A DNA stretch of 51,237 bases from Candidatus Woesearchaeota archaeon (lineage in GTDB: Archaea; Nanobdellota; Nanobdellia; Woesearchaeales; JAGVZT01): the NCBI GenBank assembly GCA_018263355.1, contig JAANXH010000045.1:1-51237 (forward strand), given 5' to 3'. Position 1 is the stretch's first letter. Each line of letters opens with the position of its first letter. Shown here one piece after another: positions 34,778 to 42,033 of this stretch. The notes under the pieces are model-generated. The model was not told the DNA's origin and made no database searches. It saw only the letters and a program-made list of their open reading frames with translations. The position numbers and the translations under genes are program-made.

Positions 34778-35533
34778 CTGACCTGATTTTTTTGACTTTT
34801 TAAATACATATATATAAAATGGTAGTACTATACATAAAACTGCCATAGATATTATTAAAGACCTGTTGATTAGGTTTATATTTAATGCACCTTCTGTAGG
34901 CAGTCTTTTTAAAGTTTCAAATATCCATGTGTGTGGAAGTACATATGCTACTTTTTGCATCCATACTGGGTAAGTTTTAATTGGAAAAAATGGGGCTGAC
35001 AAGAGGATTATCAGCTGGAGAAAGCTCCAGGATAAAAAAGCATATTCTCTACCTAATAAGACAAATAATGCAACAATCAAGATGCATAAAGAGGTTGAGG
35101 CTAGCAAAGTTGCTGCAATTAGATATAATAAAGGTAATAACGCAGGCAACTGGAACCCAAATAGATGCGTTATGTATAACATTGATCCAAGAATTATTAA
35201 TGATGATATTACTGAGTATAGTATTCTTGCTATTATATATTCTAACTCATGGATTCCTGAAACTAATAATTGATACAAGCTTCTGCTCCACACATCCATG
35301 TTTATCTGAAGATTAGCTGCAGATTGTGATAAATATGAAAATGACCAGAATACATTTATGATTAACAACATCATTGCGGTTTCAACAGAAAACTGTTTAA
35401 AGTAGTTTGCAAACAATCCCCAAATTAAAGTGGAAGTTAGTGGAAAGAATAAAGATTCTATTATTCTTTGCTTTGATTTTGACAAAGTAAGAAAATCTCT
35501 GTACAACAGTGCTTTTATTTTGTGAAATCTCAT
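34757..35533 (-). CDS. ABC-2 type transporter permease
   Basis: 258 aa with six hydrophobic helices in the ABC-2 pattern: N-terminal amphipathic RDFLTLSKSKQRIIESLFFPLTSTLIWGLF, central helices, and LSAPFFPIKTYPVWMQKVAYVLPHTWIFETL, a typical ABC-2 membrane signature. It forms an exporter with the ATPase encoded just upstream; its ATG overlaps the ATPase stop (ATGA). Possible substrates are polysaccharide, lipid or drug. Confidence 0.9.
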   Translation of the reverse strand: MRFHKIKALLYRDFLTLSKSKQRIIESLFFPLTSTLIWGLFANYFKQFSVETAMMLLIINVFWSFSYLSQSAANLQINMDVWSRSLYQLLVSGIHELEYIIARILYSVISSLIILGSMLYITHLFGFQLPALLPLLYLIAATLLASTSLCILIVALFVLLGREYAFLSWSFLQLIILLSAPFFPIKTYPVWMQKVAYVLPHTWIFETLKRLPTEGALNINLINRSLIISMAVLCIVLPFYIYVFKKSKKSGQLVRLST

Positions 35534-36438
35534 TTTAACATTTTTACAAAGTAATCCTCAAGAGAGGGTTTTTTAACCTCCATATCAATTATTTTATATC
35601 CTCCTTTTACTAGCTCTGATAAGACTTTGCTTATATCTTGGTCATGCTTCAATTGTTTTGTTATTTGTTTTCCTCGAACTTTAAATCCCATTCGTTGTAA
35701 TGGTGCTTTTTTTGGATTTTTTATATCTATTATTATTTTGTATGTGTTAAATTTACTTGTTTTTACGTCTTTTACACTGCCAATATCAATAAGTTGTCCT
35801 TTATGAAGAAATGCTATTCTATCGCAGAGCTGCTCTACTTCATGCATATAATGGCTTGTTAAAAGTATTGTTGTATTATATTTGTCTCTTACATCACATA
35901 TTTTTTTCCTAACTTTTATTGCTATGTCTGGATCTAAACCCAATGTTGGCTCATCAAGGAGCAATAATTTTGGATGATTGATCAAAGATTTTGCTAACAC
36001 CAGCCTAACTCTTTGACCAGTTGACAGTGTTGTAAATTTTTTATCCATAAATTCAGATATTTCAAGATCTGAAATTAGTCCTTTTATCCTTTTTTCTCTC
36101 TCTGCTTTTGGTACTTTGTAAAGCATACAATAAAAATTTAAAATTTGATTTGCAGATAAGTTCCAATGAAACCTGGTTTCTCCAGATACTGAATTCATTT
36201 TTTCCAGTATTTTTCTATTTTTTGCTAATTCTTTTCCAAATATCTTGATATTTCCCTTATCTGGAATTAACATGCCATTAATACAATTAAGCAAGGTGGT
36301 TTTTCCTGCTCCGTTTGCTCCAAGAACACCAAAGATTTCTCCTTTCTGAATATTTATTGAAAGATTTTTTAGAGCATCAAATCTAGCACCGTTGTTCTTG
36401 AAATATTTTGATACTTTATTGATTTTTACAGCGAGCAT
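35530..36438 (-). CDS. ABC transporter ATP-binding protein
   Basis: 302 aa ATPase. Walker A GANGAGKTT (about 41-49), signature LSTGQRVRLVLAKSL, Walker B LLLLDEPTLGLD, and the H-loop TSH. The C-terminal extension of about 80 residues (FNTYKIIIDIKNP..., KPSLEDYFVKMLK) is typical of the DrrA/CcmA-type exporters that pair with ABC-2 permeases. It is the first gene of the two-gene exporter operon; its start lies next to the family B1 RNA on the same strand. Confidence 0.95.
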   Translation of the reverse strand: MLAVKINKVSKYFKNNGARFDALKNLSINIQKGEIFGVLGANGAGKTTLLNCINGMLIPDKGNIKIFGKELAKNRKILEKMNSVSGETRFHWNLSANQILNFYCMLYKVPKAEREKRIKGLISDLEISEFMDKKFTTLSTGQRVRLVLAKSLINHPKLLLLDEPTLGLDPDIAIKVRKKICDVRDKYNTTILLTSHYMHEVEQLCDRIAFLHKGQLIDIGSVKDVKTSKFNTYKIIIDIKNPKKAPLQRMGFKVRGKQITKQLKHDQDISKVLSELVKGGYKIIDMEVKKPSLEDYFVKMLK

Positions 36439-36481
36439 AACATGAGCTAAAATTGTGTTATTTAAAAAGTATAGGGTATTA

Positions 36482-36627
36482 GTTTATGCCTCTTGACCGG
36501 TTTCCTCGCCAGTTTGTTAAATATATTGTTTGTAAAACAAAACAGGAAATGAAAAGACAAACTGTTCCTTTTTGCATCTTACGATGACCGAGGTCTCTCT
36601 CAACAGTTTGGCCAGGGAGGCACAAAC
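36482..36627 (-). ncRNA. Family B structured RNA, copy B1
   Basis: Read on the minus strand, an 11-bp closing helix GTTTGTGCCTC/GAGGCATAAAC (one G-T pair) encloses GAGAGACC, a TCGTAAGA segment, GGAACAGTTTG pairing with CAAACTG, then GGCGAGGAAACCGG. The block GGAACAGTTTG...CAAACTGGCGA...AACCGG is shared with B2 at 45.3 kb, while the closing helices differ completely in sequence but both pair. A TATA-like GTATATAAAG (36659-36668) lies about 30 nt before the 5' end and TTTTT follows at about 36463. No ORF. Not recognised as a known family. Confidence 0.65.
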
Positions 36628-36656
36628 TCATCTACTATCTTAAATTTTTAACAAAA

Positions 36657-36668
36657 AGCTTTATATAC
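36657..36668. promoter_or_regulatory. Shared TATA region for B1 (-) and tRNA-Thr transcript (+)
   Basis: GCTTTATATACA reads as a TATA box in both directions. Rightward, the expected start at about 36690 would give a 60-nt leader before mature tRNA-Thr; leftward, the start at about 36635 falls just before the B1 closing helix. No other TATA is found at -26 of the mature tRNA. Confidence 0.4.
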
Positions 36669-36691
36669 AGTTTTTAATTCTGACTTGTTTA

Positions 36692-36742
36692 GGTCTCTGT
36701 AGCATACTCGAAAAAGCTTTTTCGGTCGCTTCAGATGCTTAC
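36692..36742 (+). other. tRNA-Thr leader with a duplicated 5' tRNA fragment
   Basis: CTCTGTAGCATA at 36695-36706 exactly repeats bases 3 to 14 of the tRNA-Thr (36752-36763). It is followed by a perfect palindrome CGAAAAAGCTTTTTCG (36709-36724). GGT/ACC and GCAT/ATGC can pair across the unit to make one hairpin. It may be a leftover of a partial tRNA duplication or a processing signal. Confidence 0.4.
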
Positions 36743-36749
36743 CATATTC

Positions 36750-36859
36750 GCCTCTGTAGCATAGTGGTGGTGCGTAGCCTTGGTATGTTCAACTTGTTAT
36801 TTAAAGCGAGTTGAGCGACATAAAGGCTAAGGTCCCGAGTTCAAGTCTCGGCAGAGGCT
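36750..36859 (+). tRNA. tRNA-Thr (GGU) with canonical intron
   Basis: Acceptor GCCTCTG/CAGAGGC, with discriminator T as in archaeal tRNA-Thr. D-arm GCA...TGC with TAGTGGTGG loop. Anticodon stem TAGCC/GGCTA, loop TTGGTA|A with anticodon GGU at 36782-36784. T-arm CCGAG-TTCAAGT-CTCGG is uninterrupted, unlike tRNA-Tyr and tRNA-Val here. The intron (36786-36823, 38 nt) sits at 37/38 and contains a TCAACT/AGTTGA helix suitable for a bulge-helix-bulge. No encoded CCA; a T-run follows. Confidence 0.92.
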
Positions 36860-36896
36860 CTTTTTTCTAATTTTTTTGTTTTAGTAAAATATTTAA

Positions 36897-37979
36897 ATGA
36901 TCTATGTCTTGAATAGTTTGGTGAGACTTATGGTGGTTGGCTGGCTTGCAAAAACTTATTACAACAATACTGTTAAAGAATGGTTATATGCATTGTTGAT
37001 AATTTTTGGTGTGGCAATTATTGCAAAAATTTTTTATAAAATTATAGGAAGTATCTTAAAAAGACTAACAAGTAAGACAAAATCTAAAATTGATGATATT
37101 TTTATTGATATGCTTGAAGAACCTTTAGTATTTGCACTGATTCTAGGCGGAGCTTGGTTTGGATTAAATACATTAGTTTTATCTGATGCAATTAAAGCCC
37201 TCTTAGTTAAAGCATTTCACTTTTTGATTGCCATTGATATAGCTTGGTTATTGGCAAGATTATTTGAAGCTATATATGAGGAATATATTGTTCCTTTTGC
37301 AAAAAATACTGATACAGAATTAGATGACCAGATTTTACCTTTAATTAGGAAAGGAGTTAAGTCCATTATTTGGGCTTTGGGCATTGTCATTGCTTTGAAT
37401 AATGCAGGATATAATGTTGGAGCAATACTTGCTGGTCTAGGTATAGGTGGTATTGCACTTGCCATGGCAGCAAAGGATACAATCTCAAACATATTTGGAG
37501 GAATTGCCATATTTACTGACCAATTATTTTTGATAGGAGATAGAATAAAGATTTCTGGTATTGACGGAGTTGTTGAAGAGATTAGATTAAGGTCAACAAA
37601 AGTTAGGACAATGCAAGGCAGATTAACCACAATTCCAAACTCTGAGTTTATTTCGGCAGCTGTTGAAAATGTTAGTTCTGAACCTTCAAGAAAAGTTAAA
37701 GTAACACTTGGGGTCAGTTGTGATTTGAGTAAGAAAAAAATGCAAAAAGCAATGAAAATAGTTAATGATCTGCTTGAAAAAAATAAGAATGTTGTTAAAC
37801 ATTCTGTTGCATTTAATGGTTTTGGAGATTTTACTTTTGACATTTTTGTGATTTATTATATTAAAAAAGGTGCTGGGGTATTAGATACAAAAACACAAGT
37901 AAATCTTGAGATACTAAATCAATTTAATAAACACAAGATTGACATGCCTTATCCAACACAAGTAGTCAGAAAAGCATAA
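36897..37979 (+). CDS. Mechanosensitive ion channel (MscS family), second paralogue
   Basis: 360 aa. Several N-terminal membrane helices, then the pore helix (GYNVGAILAGLGIGGIALAMA, about 170-190), then the beta-domain with TDQLFLIGDRIKISGIDGVVEEI and RLTTIPNSEF, and the C-terminal MPYPTQVV. The conserved LRSTKVRT and IPNS motifs fit the MscS/YnaI branch. Divergent from the MscS at 3.3 kb, so not a recent duplicate. ATG follows TATA-like AAATATTTAAATG, and the tRNA-Thr ends 37 nt upstream. Confidence 0.94.
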   Translation: MIYVLNSLVRLMVVGWLAKTYYNNTVKEWLYALLIIFGVAIIAKIFYKIIGSILKRLTSKTKSKIDDIFIDMLEEPLVFALILGGAWFGLNTLVLSDAIKALLVKAFHFLIAIDIAWLLARLFEAIYEEYIVPFAKNTDTELDDQILPLIRKGVKSIIWALGIVIALNNAGYNVGAILAGLGIGGIALAMAAKDTISNIFGGIAIFTDQLFLIGDRIKISGIDGVVEEIRLRSTKVRTMQGRLTTIPNSEFISAAVENVSSEPSRKVKVTLGVSCDLSKKKMQKAMKIVNDLLEKNKNVVKHSVAFNGFGDFTFDIFVIYYIKKGAGVLDTKTQVNLEILNQFNKHKIDMPYPTQVVRKA

Positions 37980-37983
37980 ATAT

Positions 37984-38898
37984 ATGCCTTTGGAGAATAA
38001 TGTGTCTAACAAAAAACTGGTCCAATATATTAAGGATACACTAAAAAAAGGGTTTAGCAAAGCAGATATAGAAAACGCGCTCTTACAGAGAGGTTATACT
38101 GAAGATACTATAAGACAAGCTTTTCTTCAAGTTAACTCTAGAAATACTAATTTTACAAAAACAAACAAAGCAGTCAAAAATAAACAGTACAAACCACCAA
38201 ATAAAAAAGCTAATAAATCTGTTAAAACTAACATACCAAATAAAAAATATGGTCTGCCGATTGCAGCATTTATTTTATCTTTGATTCCTGTTTTTTCGTT
38301 AATCGGATTAATCTTAGGAATTGTGAGTTTAGTTAAAATCAAGAAAAACCCTGCACTAAAGGGAAAGGGTTTTGCTATTGCTGCGATTGTGATAAGTTCA
38401 TTAGGTTTAATTTTCACTGCTTTAGTTTTTGGTTTAGGTCTTAGTTTTGTCAGAAATGTTTTCGGTCCTAGTTTACAAGAACCACACATGCTTGATATTG
38501 GTAAGCAAACATTAATTGAAAACCCACCAACACAAGACAAACCTTTCACTTTATCTAAAGCAGAATTATTTTTAATGTTAGGAGAAGAATTAACTATCAA
38601 TGCAGGTTTTTATAATAAATTTAATGAATCAGTTGAATCAAGTTTGGATATTCATAGTTGTTATACTAAAGGTAAAGATACTACAGACCAAATTAGTTTT
38701 ACAACAACACAATCTAAGGAAGTTGCAGCCAATGATACGGTGGCATTTCCAGCAATTATTACAGCTTCAAAAACAGCATCTTCTGCAATACATGCTTGTA
38801 CTTTAGTTATTACAGCAAAACCAATTGGTTCTCAAAATGAAGAAGAGAAATTTTATCAAGACATATTAATTACTATTAAATCCAATATCTCAGAATAA
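37984..38898 (+). CDS. DUF4190-type membrane protein, paralogue 1
   Basis: 304 aa. A UBA-like helical N-terminus (VQYIKDTLKKGFSKADIENALLQRGY, about 12-40), a Lys/Asn-rich linker, two DUF4190 membrane helices around GLPIAAFILSLIPVFSLIGL and AIAAIVISSLGLIFTALVF, then a C-terminal extracytoplasmic domain of about 150 residues, beta-rich in appearance with two Cys. It starts four bases after the MscS stop and may be cotranscribed. Function unknown. Confidence 0.82.
   Translation: MPLENNVSNKKLVQYIKDTLKKGFSKADIENALLQRGYTEDTIRQAFLQVNSRNTNFTKTNKAVKNKQYKPPNKKANKSVKTNIPNKKYGLPIAAFILSLIPVFSLIGLILGIVSLVKIKKNPALKGKGFAIAAIVISSLGLIFTALVFGLGLSFVRNVFGPSLQEPHMLDIGKQTLIENPPTQDKPFTLSKAELFLMLGEELTINAGFYNKFNESVESSLDIHSCYTKGKDTTDQISFTTTQSKEVAANDTVAFPAIITASKTASSAIHACTLVITAKPIGSQNEEEKFYQDILITIKSNISE
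38238..38384 (+). repeat. 147-bp near-identical segment, copy 1
   Basis: Differs at only two positions from 39205-39351, although the paralogous genes on both sides are strongly diverged. It encodes the YGLPIAAF...KGKGFAIAA membrane-hairpin segment. Confidence 0.9.
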
Positions 38899-38944
38899 AC
38901 AAACAGAAAATATTATATACTCTTATTTTTAAAAAATAATTACC

Positions 38945-39709
38945 GTGGCTGACCAACAGCTTGTTGAATACATTAAAAATACACTAAAGAAAGGGTTTAC
39001 TCAACCTGAAATAGAAAGAGTTCTTTTTGATAATGGTTATTCTAAAGATGATGTTAGCCAAGCTTTTTTAGAAGCATATAGTAACCAAAATTTAAATGCT
39101 GAAGAAAAACCAAAAAAACGAACAAGTAAAATACACACACAAGTACCAATTAAATCATCTAAGCAAAAAAACAAAAATAATTCTCACACGAAAAAAGTCA
39201 AGTCAAATAAAAAATATGGTCTGCCGATTGCAGCATTTGTTTTATCTTTGATTCCTGTTATTTCGTTAATCGGATTAATCTTAGGAATTGTGAGTTTAGT
39301 TAAAATCAAGAAAAACCCTGCACTAAAGGGAAAGGGTTTTGCTATTGCTGCCCTGATTATTAGTATTATCAATATTATTCTTATAATAGTGGGTGTATTA
39401 ATGGTTTTACCACTCTTTTTAGCAGCATCAAGAATGAGAAGTTTTGGAGGGAATTTTTCTTATTTAACAGAATCTAATCCTATTAGCGCAGATTCCTGTG
39501 CTTCTTTAGAAGGATTTTCTAAAGATATGTGTCTTATAAAAGCAGCAAAAGACCAAGGAGATGTGGGTATTTGTGATAGTCTATCTAACTCCCTACAGAA
39601 AAAAGATTGTATTCAAACTGTAGCTATTGAAACAAAAAATCCAGACCTTTGCAGTTTAATAGAAGATAGTGCTGCAAGTGAAAAATGTTTGAGTTATGTT
39701 ACTAGATAA
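38945..39709 (+). CDS. DUF4190-type membrane protein, paralogue 2
   Basis: 254 aa, GTG start. Same plan as the preceding gene: UBA-like N-terminus (VEYIKNTLKKGFTQPEIERVLFDNGY), basic linker, two DUF4190 helices, then a different C-terminal domain with six regularly spaced Cys (SCASLEGFSKDMC, ICDSL...KKDC, LCSLI...EKC) of a type seen in archaeal extracytoplasmic repeats, probably three disulfides. The two paralogues thus share the anchor but carry different heads. Own TATA-like sequence TATTATATACTC about 30 nt upstream. Confidence 0.82.
   Translation: MADQQLVEYIKNTLKKGFTQPEIERVLFDNGYSKDDVSQAFLEAYSNQNLNAEEKPKKRTSKIHTQVPIKSSKQKNKNNSHTKKVKSNKKYGLPIAAFVLSLIPVISLIGLILGIVSLVKIKKNPALKGKGFAIAALIISIINIILIIVGVLMVLPLFLAASRMRSFGGNFSYLTESNPISADSCASLEGFSKDMCLIKAAKDQGDVGICDSLSNSLQKKDCIQTVAIETKNPDLCSLIEDSAASEKCLSYVTR
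39205..39351 (+). repeat. 147-bp near-identical segment, copy 2
   Basis: Pair of 38238-38384 with two mismatches, consistent with recent gene conversion or segmental copying between the paralogues. Confidence 0.9.
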
Positions 39710-39757
39710 AATCATCTTATAAAACCAGTCTCATATCTTTAATCATTTTACAACAGA

Positions 39758-40120
39758 TTAACAATATTTTAGAGATTGACCAGCTTGATAAACATCAGTA
39801 AAGTCTTGTTCAGATTTTATAATCTTTGCAAATACTTGTGTTTGCCTATATGGTCTATTCCTTGTTTCAGGAAGATATCCCTCACTTGTTTCAACCAATT
39901 TTACTTTAAAGTCATTCTCTATTTGTTTTACTCTCTGAGTTAATATTGGACAGAAGTTTGTCTGACACTGTGCCCCATGATATTCTGCTATTGTTAAATC
40001 TGGGTTTTCATAAACAACTAAAAGTCCAGCCACTAAACGCCTGTCAAACTCCCTAAATTCTTCTGTTATTACTGGTTTTTTATTTGTCAGTTCTTTTAGA
40101 ATTTTTGATATATCTGACAT
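39758..40120 (-). CDS. Hypothetical protein
   Basis: 120 aa from ATG 40120, chosen over 40138 because a TATA-like ATATTAAATACT lies about 26 nt upstream (leaderless). Mixed alpha/beta with two central Cys (GAQCQTNFC) and a C-terminal Cys. No membrane segment and no recognised motif. Convergent with the DUF4190 gene. Confidence 0.6.
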   Translation of the reverse strand: MSDISKILKELTNKKPVITEEFREFDRRLVAGLLVVYENPDLTIAEYHGAQCQTNFCPILTQRVKQIENDFKVKLVETSEGYLPETRNRPYRQTQVFAKIIKSEQDFTDVYQAGQSLKYC

Positions 40121-40171
40121 ATTAACATAAAAATACATTTAGTATTTAATATTTGTGTTGAATGACATTGT

Positions 40172-40285
40172 AAAGTTAAAGGGACAGGTGTCACCCCATA
40201 GGTACTTATAGCTATAATCTAGGAACAAAATGAAAGGGGAGTGAGTCTGTATGACTGGTGGTCGCCACGAGCATTTGACTAATAA
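40172..40285 (+). ncRNA. Candidate structured RNA upstream of tRNA-Val
   Basis: No ORF. GTTAAA/TTTGAC can close the unit, ACAG/CTGT and CACCCC/GGGGAGTG form an inner helix, and GGTGG-TCG-CCAC a stable hairpin. TATA-like TTTAATATTTG (about 40146-40156) would place a start near 40174. A T-run follows at 40293. It shares no long motif with families A or B. A C/D or H/ACA guide is possible but boxes are not convincing. Confidence 0.3.
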
Positions 40286-40349
40286 AAAAAGGCTTTTTAA
40301 GCAAAGTAATCGATAATTATAAAAATCAAACTACGTTATTATATATCAT

Positions 40350-40505
40350 GGGCTCGTGGTCTAGTGGCTACAACTTCGGTTGCCATAGATGATATCGCCT
40401 TGACGTGGCGGAGGTCCCCGGTTCAAAGCGATCTTTTTGGTAAAAAACTCGACCAAAAATTGGAGTTGCTATGCAACTCATTCGTTGAAAGTCCGGGCGG
40501 GCCCA
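40350..40505 (+). tRNA. tRNA-Val (GAC) with D-loop and T-loop introns
   Basis: Acceptor GGGCTCG (40350-40356) pairs with CGGGCCC (40498-40504), discriminator A. Anticodon arm TCGCC-TTGACGT-GGCGG has anticodon GAC (40402-40404) and no intron. The D-arm is interrupted: removing about 19 nt (40370-40388 or 40371-40389, with a CAAC-TTCG-GTTG hairpin) restores GTC-TAGTGGCTAT-GAT as in ordinary archaeal tRNA-Val. The T-arm CCCGG-TTCAA...GT-CCGGG holds a second intron of about 64 nt. TTATAAAA lies about 30 nt upstream, and a T-run follows. No CCA encoded. Confidence 0.85.
40427..40490 (+). other. T-loop intron of tRNA-Val
   Basis: Boundaries are ambiguous by one or two A residues. It contains TTTTTGGT/ACCAAAAA pairing, the segment CTCGACCAAAAA shared with the tRNA-Tyr T-loop intron, and a GAGTTGC-TAT-GCAACTC hairpin. 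TTCAA/TTGAA plus CGA/TCG at the ends can form the outer and central helices of a splice site. Confidence 0.7.
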
Positions 40506-40510
40506 TTTTT

Positions 40511-41074
40511 TTACAGTTCTTGATAAATTTGTGCAAAGTGTTGTTTTAACTTATCTCTTTCAGGTTGAAAACGAATTGCATAACATGGATGGTACATTGA
40601 GTAAACTGTTGCACCATTGTATCTTGATACTGAACCTTTTTGTTTAGTTATTCTCTCTGGAAAGTTTCCAATTAGTTGATTAAAAATATAAAAAACTGGG
40701 GATCCCCATGTAATAATCAGATTAGGATTAAATTCTTCTATTGTCCCAAACAAGTATGTTTCCATACATCTTTCCAAGTCTGTTAATTGTGGAGTCGTGT
40801 TTGGAGTTTTTGTCAAACATTGAAGTCCATTAACAAATTTCATGTCATTAAATGAAAGTCCAACACTCTGTAAAAATTCAGAAAAATATATGCCTGTCAT
40901 TGATTTAGCAAATGGTTCTTGCCAATTTCCTTGCTCCTGTACTCTTTTATCTGCAAAATGACCTATAACTAGCAACTTTGTTAAGTCTGATCTTGCACCA
41001 CTATAACCTTCTCATCTTGTATTTGGTATTATCTTTGGACTCTGACACAAGCTGCATTCTTTGTATTTAAGCAT
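40511..41074 (-). pseudogene. Uracil-DNA-glycosylase-like gene with in-frame TGA
   Basis: The ORF track gives only 40511-40975 (TTG start). In the same frame, ATG 41074 encodes 20 residues with a CSLC pair before TGA at 41012-41014, then continues EGYSGARSDLTKLLVIGHFAD. The whole is a family 4/5-like uracil-DNA glycosylase: N-terminal Fe-S Cys pair, LVIGHF in place of the usual VGEAPG loop, SVG..F at motif level, NLIITWGSPV and a C-terminal SMYHPCYAIR. TATA-like TTAAATATG lies 26 nt before ATG 41074, so the upstream ATG is the natural start. The TGA probably replaces Trp. Inactivated, recoded or a base error. Confidence 0.65.
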
Positions 41075-41159
41075 AATTTACGGAAAATCATTTACATATT
41101 TAATGCTTATTGGTTTGTCCGGCAAAATGTTTATTAATCTTTTGTTATTAAAAACTGGT

Positions 41160-41609
41160 ATGAAAACCTTAGTGGTGTATTATTCAAGAACAGGAAATAC
41201 AAGAAAAGCTGCTGAATCTATAGCTAAGCATCTTAATGCAGATATAGATGAGATTATTGATAAAAAAAATAGAACCAGAAAAATAATTGGATGGCTTATT
41301 GCAGGAAAGGACGCAAGCCAGAAAAAACTAACAGAGATTGAATATGAAAAGAATCCAGATGATTATGATCTTGTTATTATTGGTACTCCTGTATGGGCAT
41401 GGACAATGACTCCTGCTATTAGGACTTATTTAAGTAAAAATAAGTTCAAAAAAGTGGCTTTTTTCTGTACATCTGGTGGAAGTCCTGGCAAAGTATTAGA
41501 GCACATGAGAGAGCTATCAAAAAAACCTTTGGCTAAACTTAGTCTTGTTGGCAGGGAAATTGATGATTCTAACAAAAAAATCAGGAAATTTTGTACAAAA
41601 TTGCAATAA
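41160..41609 (+). CDS. Flavodoxin family protein
   Basis: 149 aa from ATG 41160, which begins the flavodoxin fold exactly (MKTLVVYYSRTGNTRKAAE); the track start at 41061 would add an unrelated N-terminus. The FMN phosphate loop SRTGNT and the flanking GTPVWAWTMTPAIRTYL segment are clear, followed by AFFCTSGGSPGKVLEHM. It would carry electrons or act as an NAD(P)H-quinone-type flavoprotein, perhaps with the ferredoxin protein at 16.5 kb. TATA-like TTTATTAATC is about 27 nt upstream (leaderless). Confidence 0.92.
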   Translation: MKTLVVYYSRTGNTRKAAESIAKHLNADIDEIIDKKNRTRKIIGWLIAGKDASQKKLTEIEYEKNPDDYDLVIIGTPVWAWTMTPAIRTYLSKNKFKKVAFFCTSGGSPGKVLEHMRELSKKPLAKLSLVGREIDDSNKKIRKFCTKLQ

Positions 41610-41640
41610 ATTTATTTAGTTAAAATGATTTCTTATTAGG

Positions 41641-41991
41641 GTATATAATATACTTATAATAGATGACCGTTATTATGTATATGAAGGCACAAAAATTAAA
41701 TTCCAGGCTGTTAGTGATGAATTAAAACTCCTATACGCTGGAAACGAAGCTGTAGCCAGAGAATTACTTCAAGATAACGATATTTGCAGAGTTTTTTGTG
41801 ACACTAGATTTCGCAGAAAAAATATTGGACCAGATATTGCAAGAAGTATACAAGAAGATTATCCAGATTTAAAGATTATCGGAGTTTCTATGAATGAGGT
41901 GGAAGAATTATGGATGGGTTTTGAGTTTATGTATAAGACCATAATGCAAGATAATAACTATATTTCTGATTTGCTTTCTGAGCTACGGTAA
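41641..41991 (+). pseudogene. Receiver-domain-like CDS without a usable start
   Basis: Not in the ORF track. An open frame to TAA 41989-41991 encodes NILIIDDRYYVYEG at its start, VFCDTRFRRKNIGPDIARSI in the middle (the Asp fits the phospho-acceptor strand of a response-regulator receiver) and IGVSMNEVEELWMGFEFM after it, ending SDLLSEL. Only non-standard codons (ATT, ATA, GTA) precede the first strand before an upstream TGA, and an ATG four codons further back is out of frame by one base. Either a 5'-frameshifted receiver gene or a gene with a rare start. Confidence 0.45.
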
Positions 41992-42033
41992 ATTATAACA
42001 ATTATTTTATAGTATTGTTTATTAGCTTATCAT

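Noticed and set aside
36482-36627. Fluoride or other known archaeal riboswitch as identity of family B
   Set aside because: Both copies have their own TATA-like boxes and lie away from the start of the adjacent genes on their strand; no known aptamer consensus was seen.
40364-40549. 61-aa + strand ORF, and the similar 15868-16053 minus ORF
   Set aside because: Both overlie intron-containing tRNA genes.
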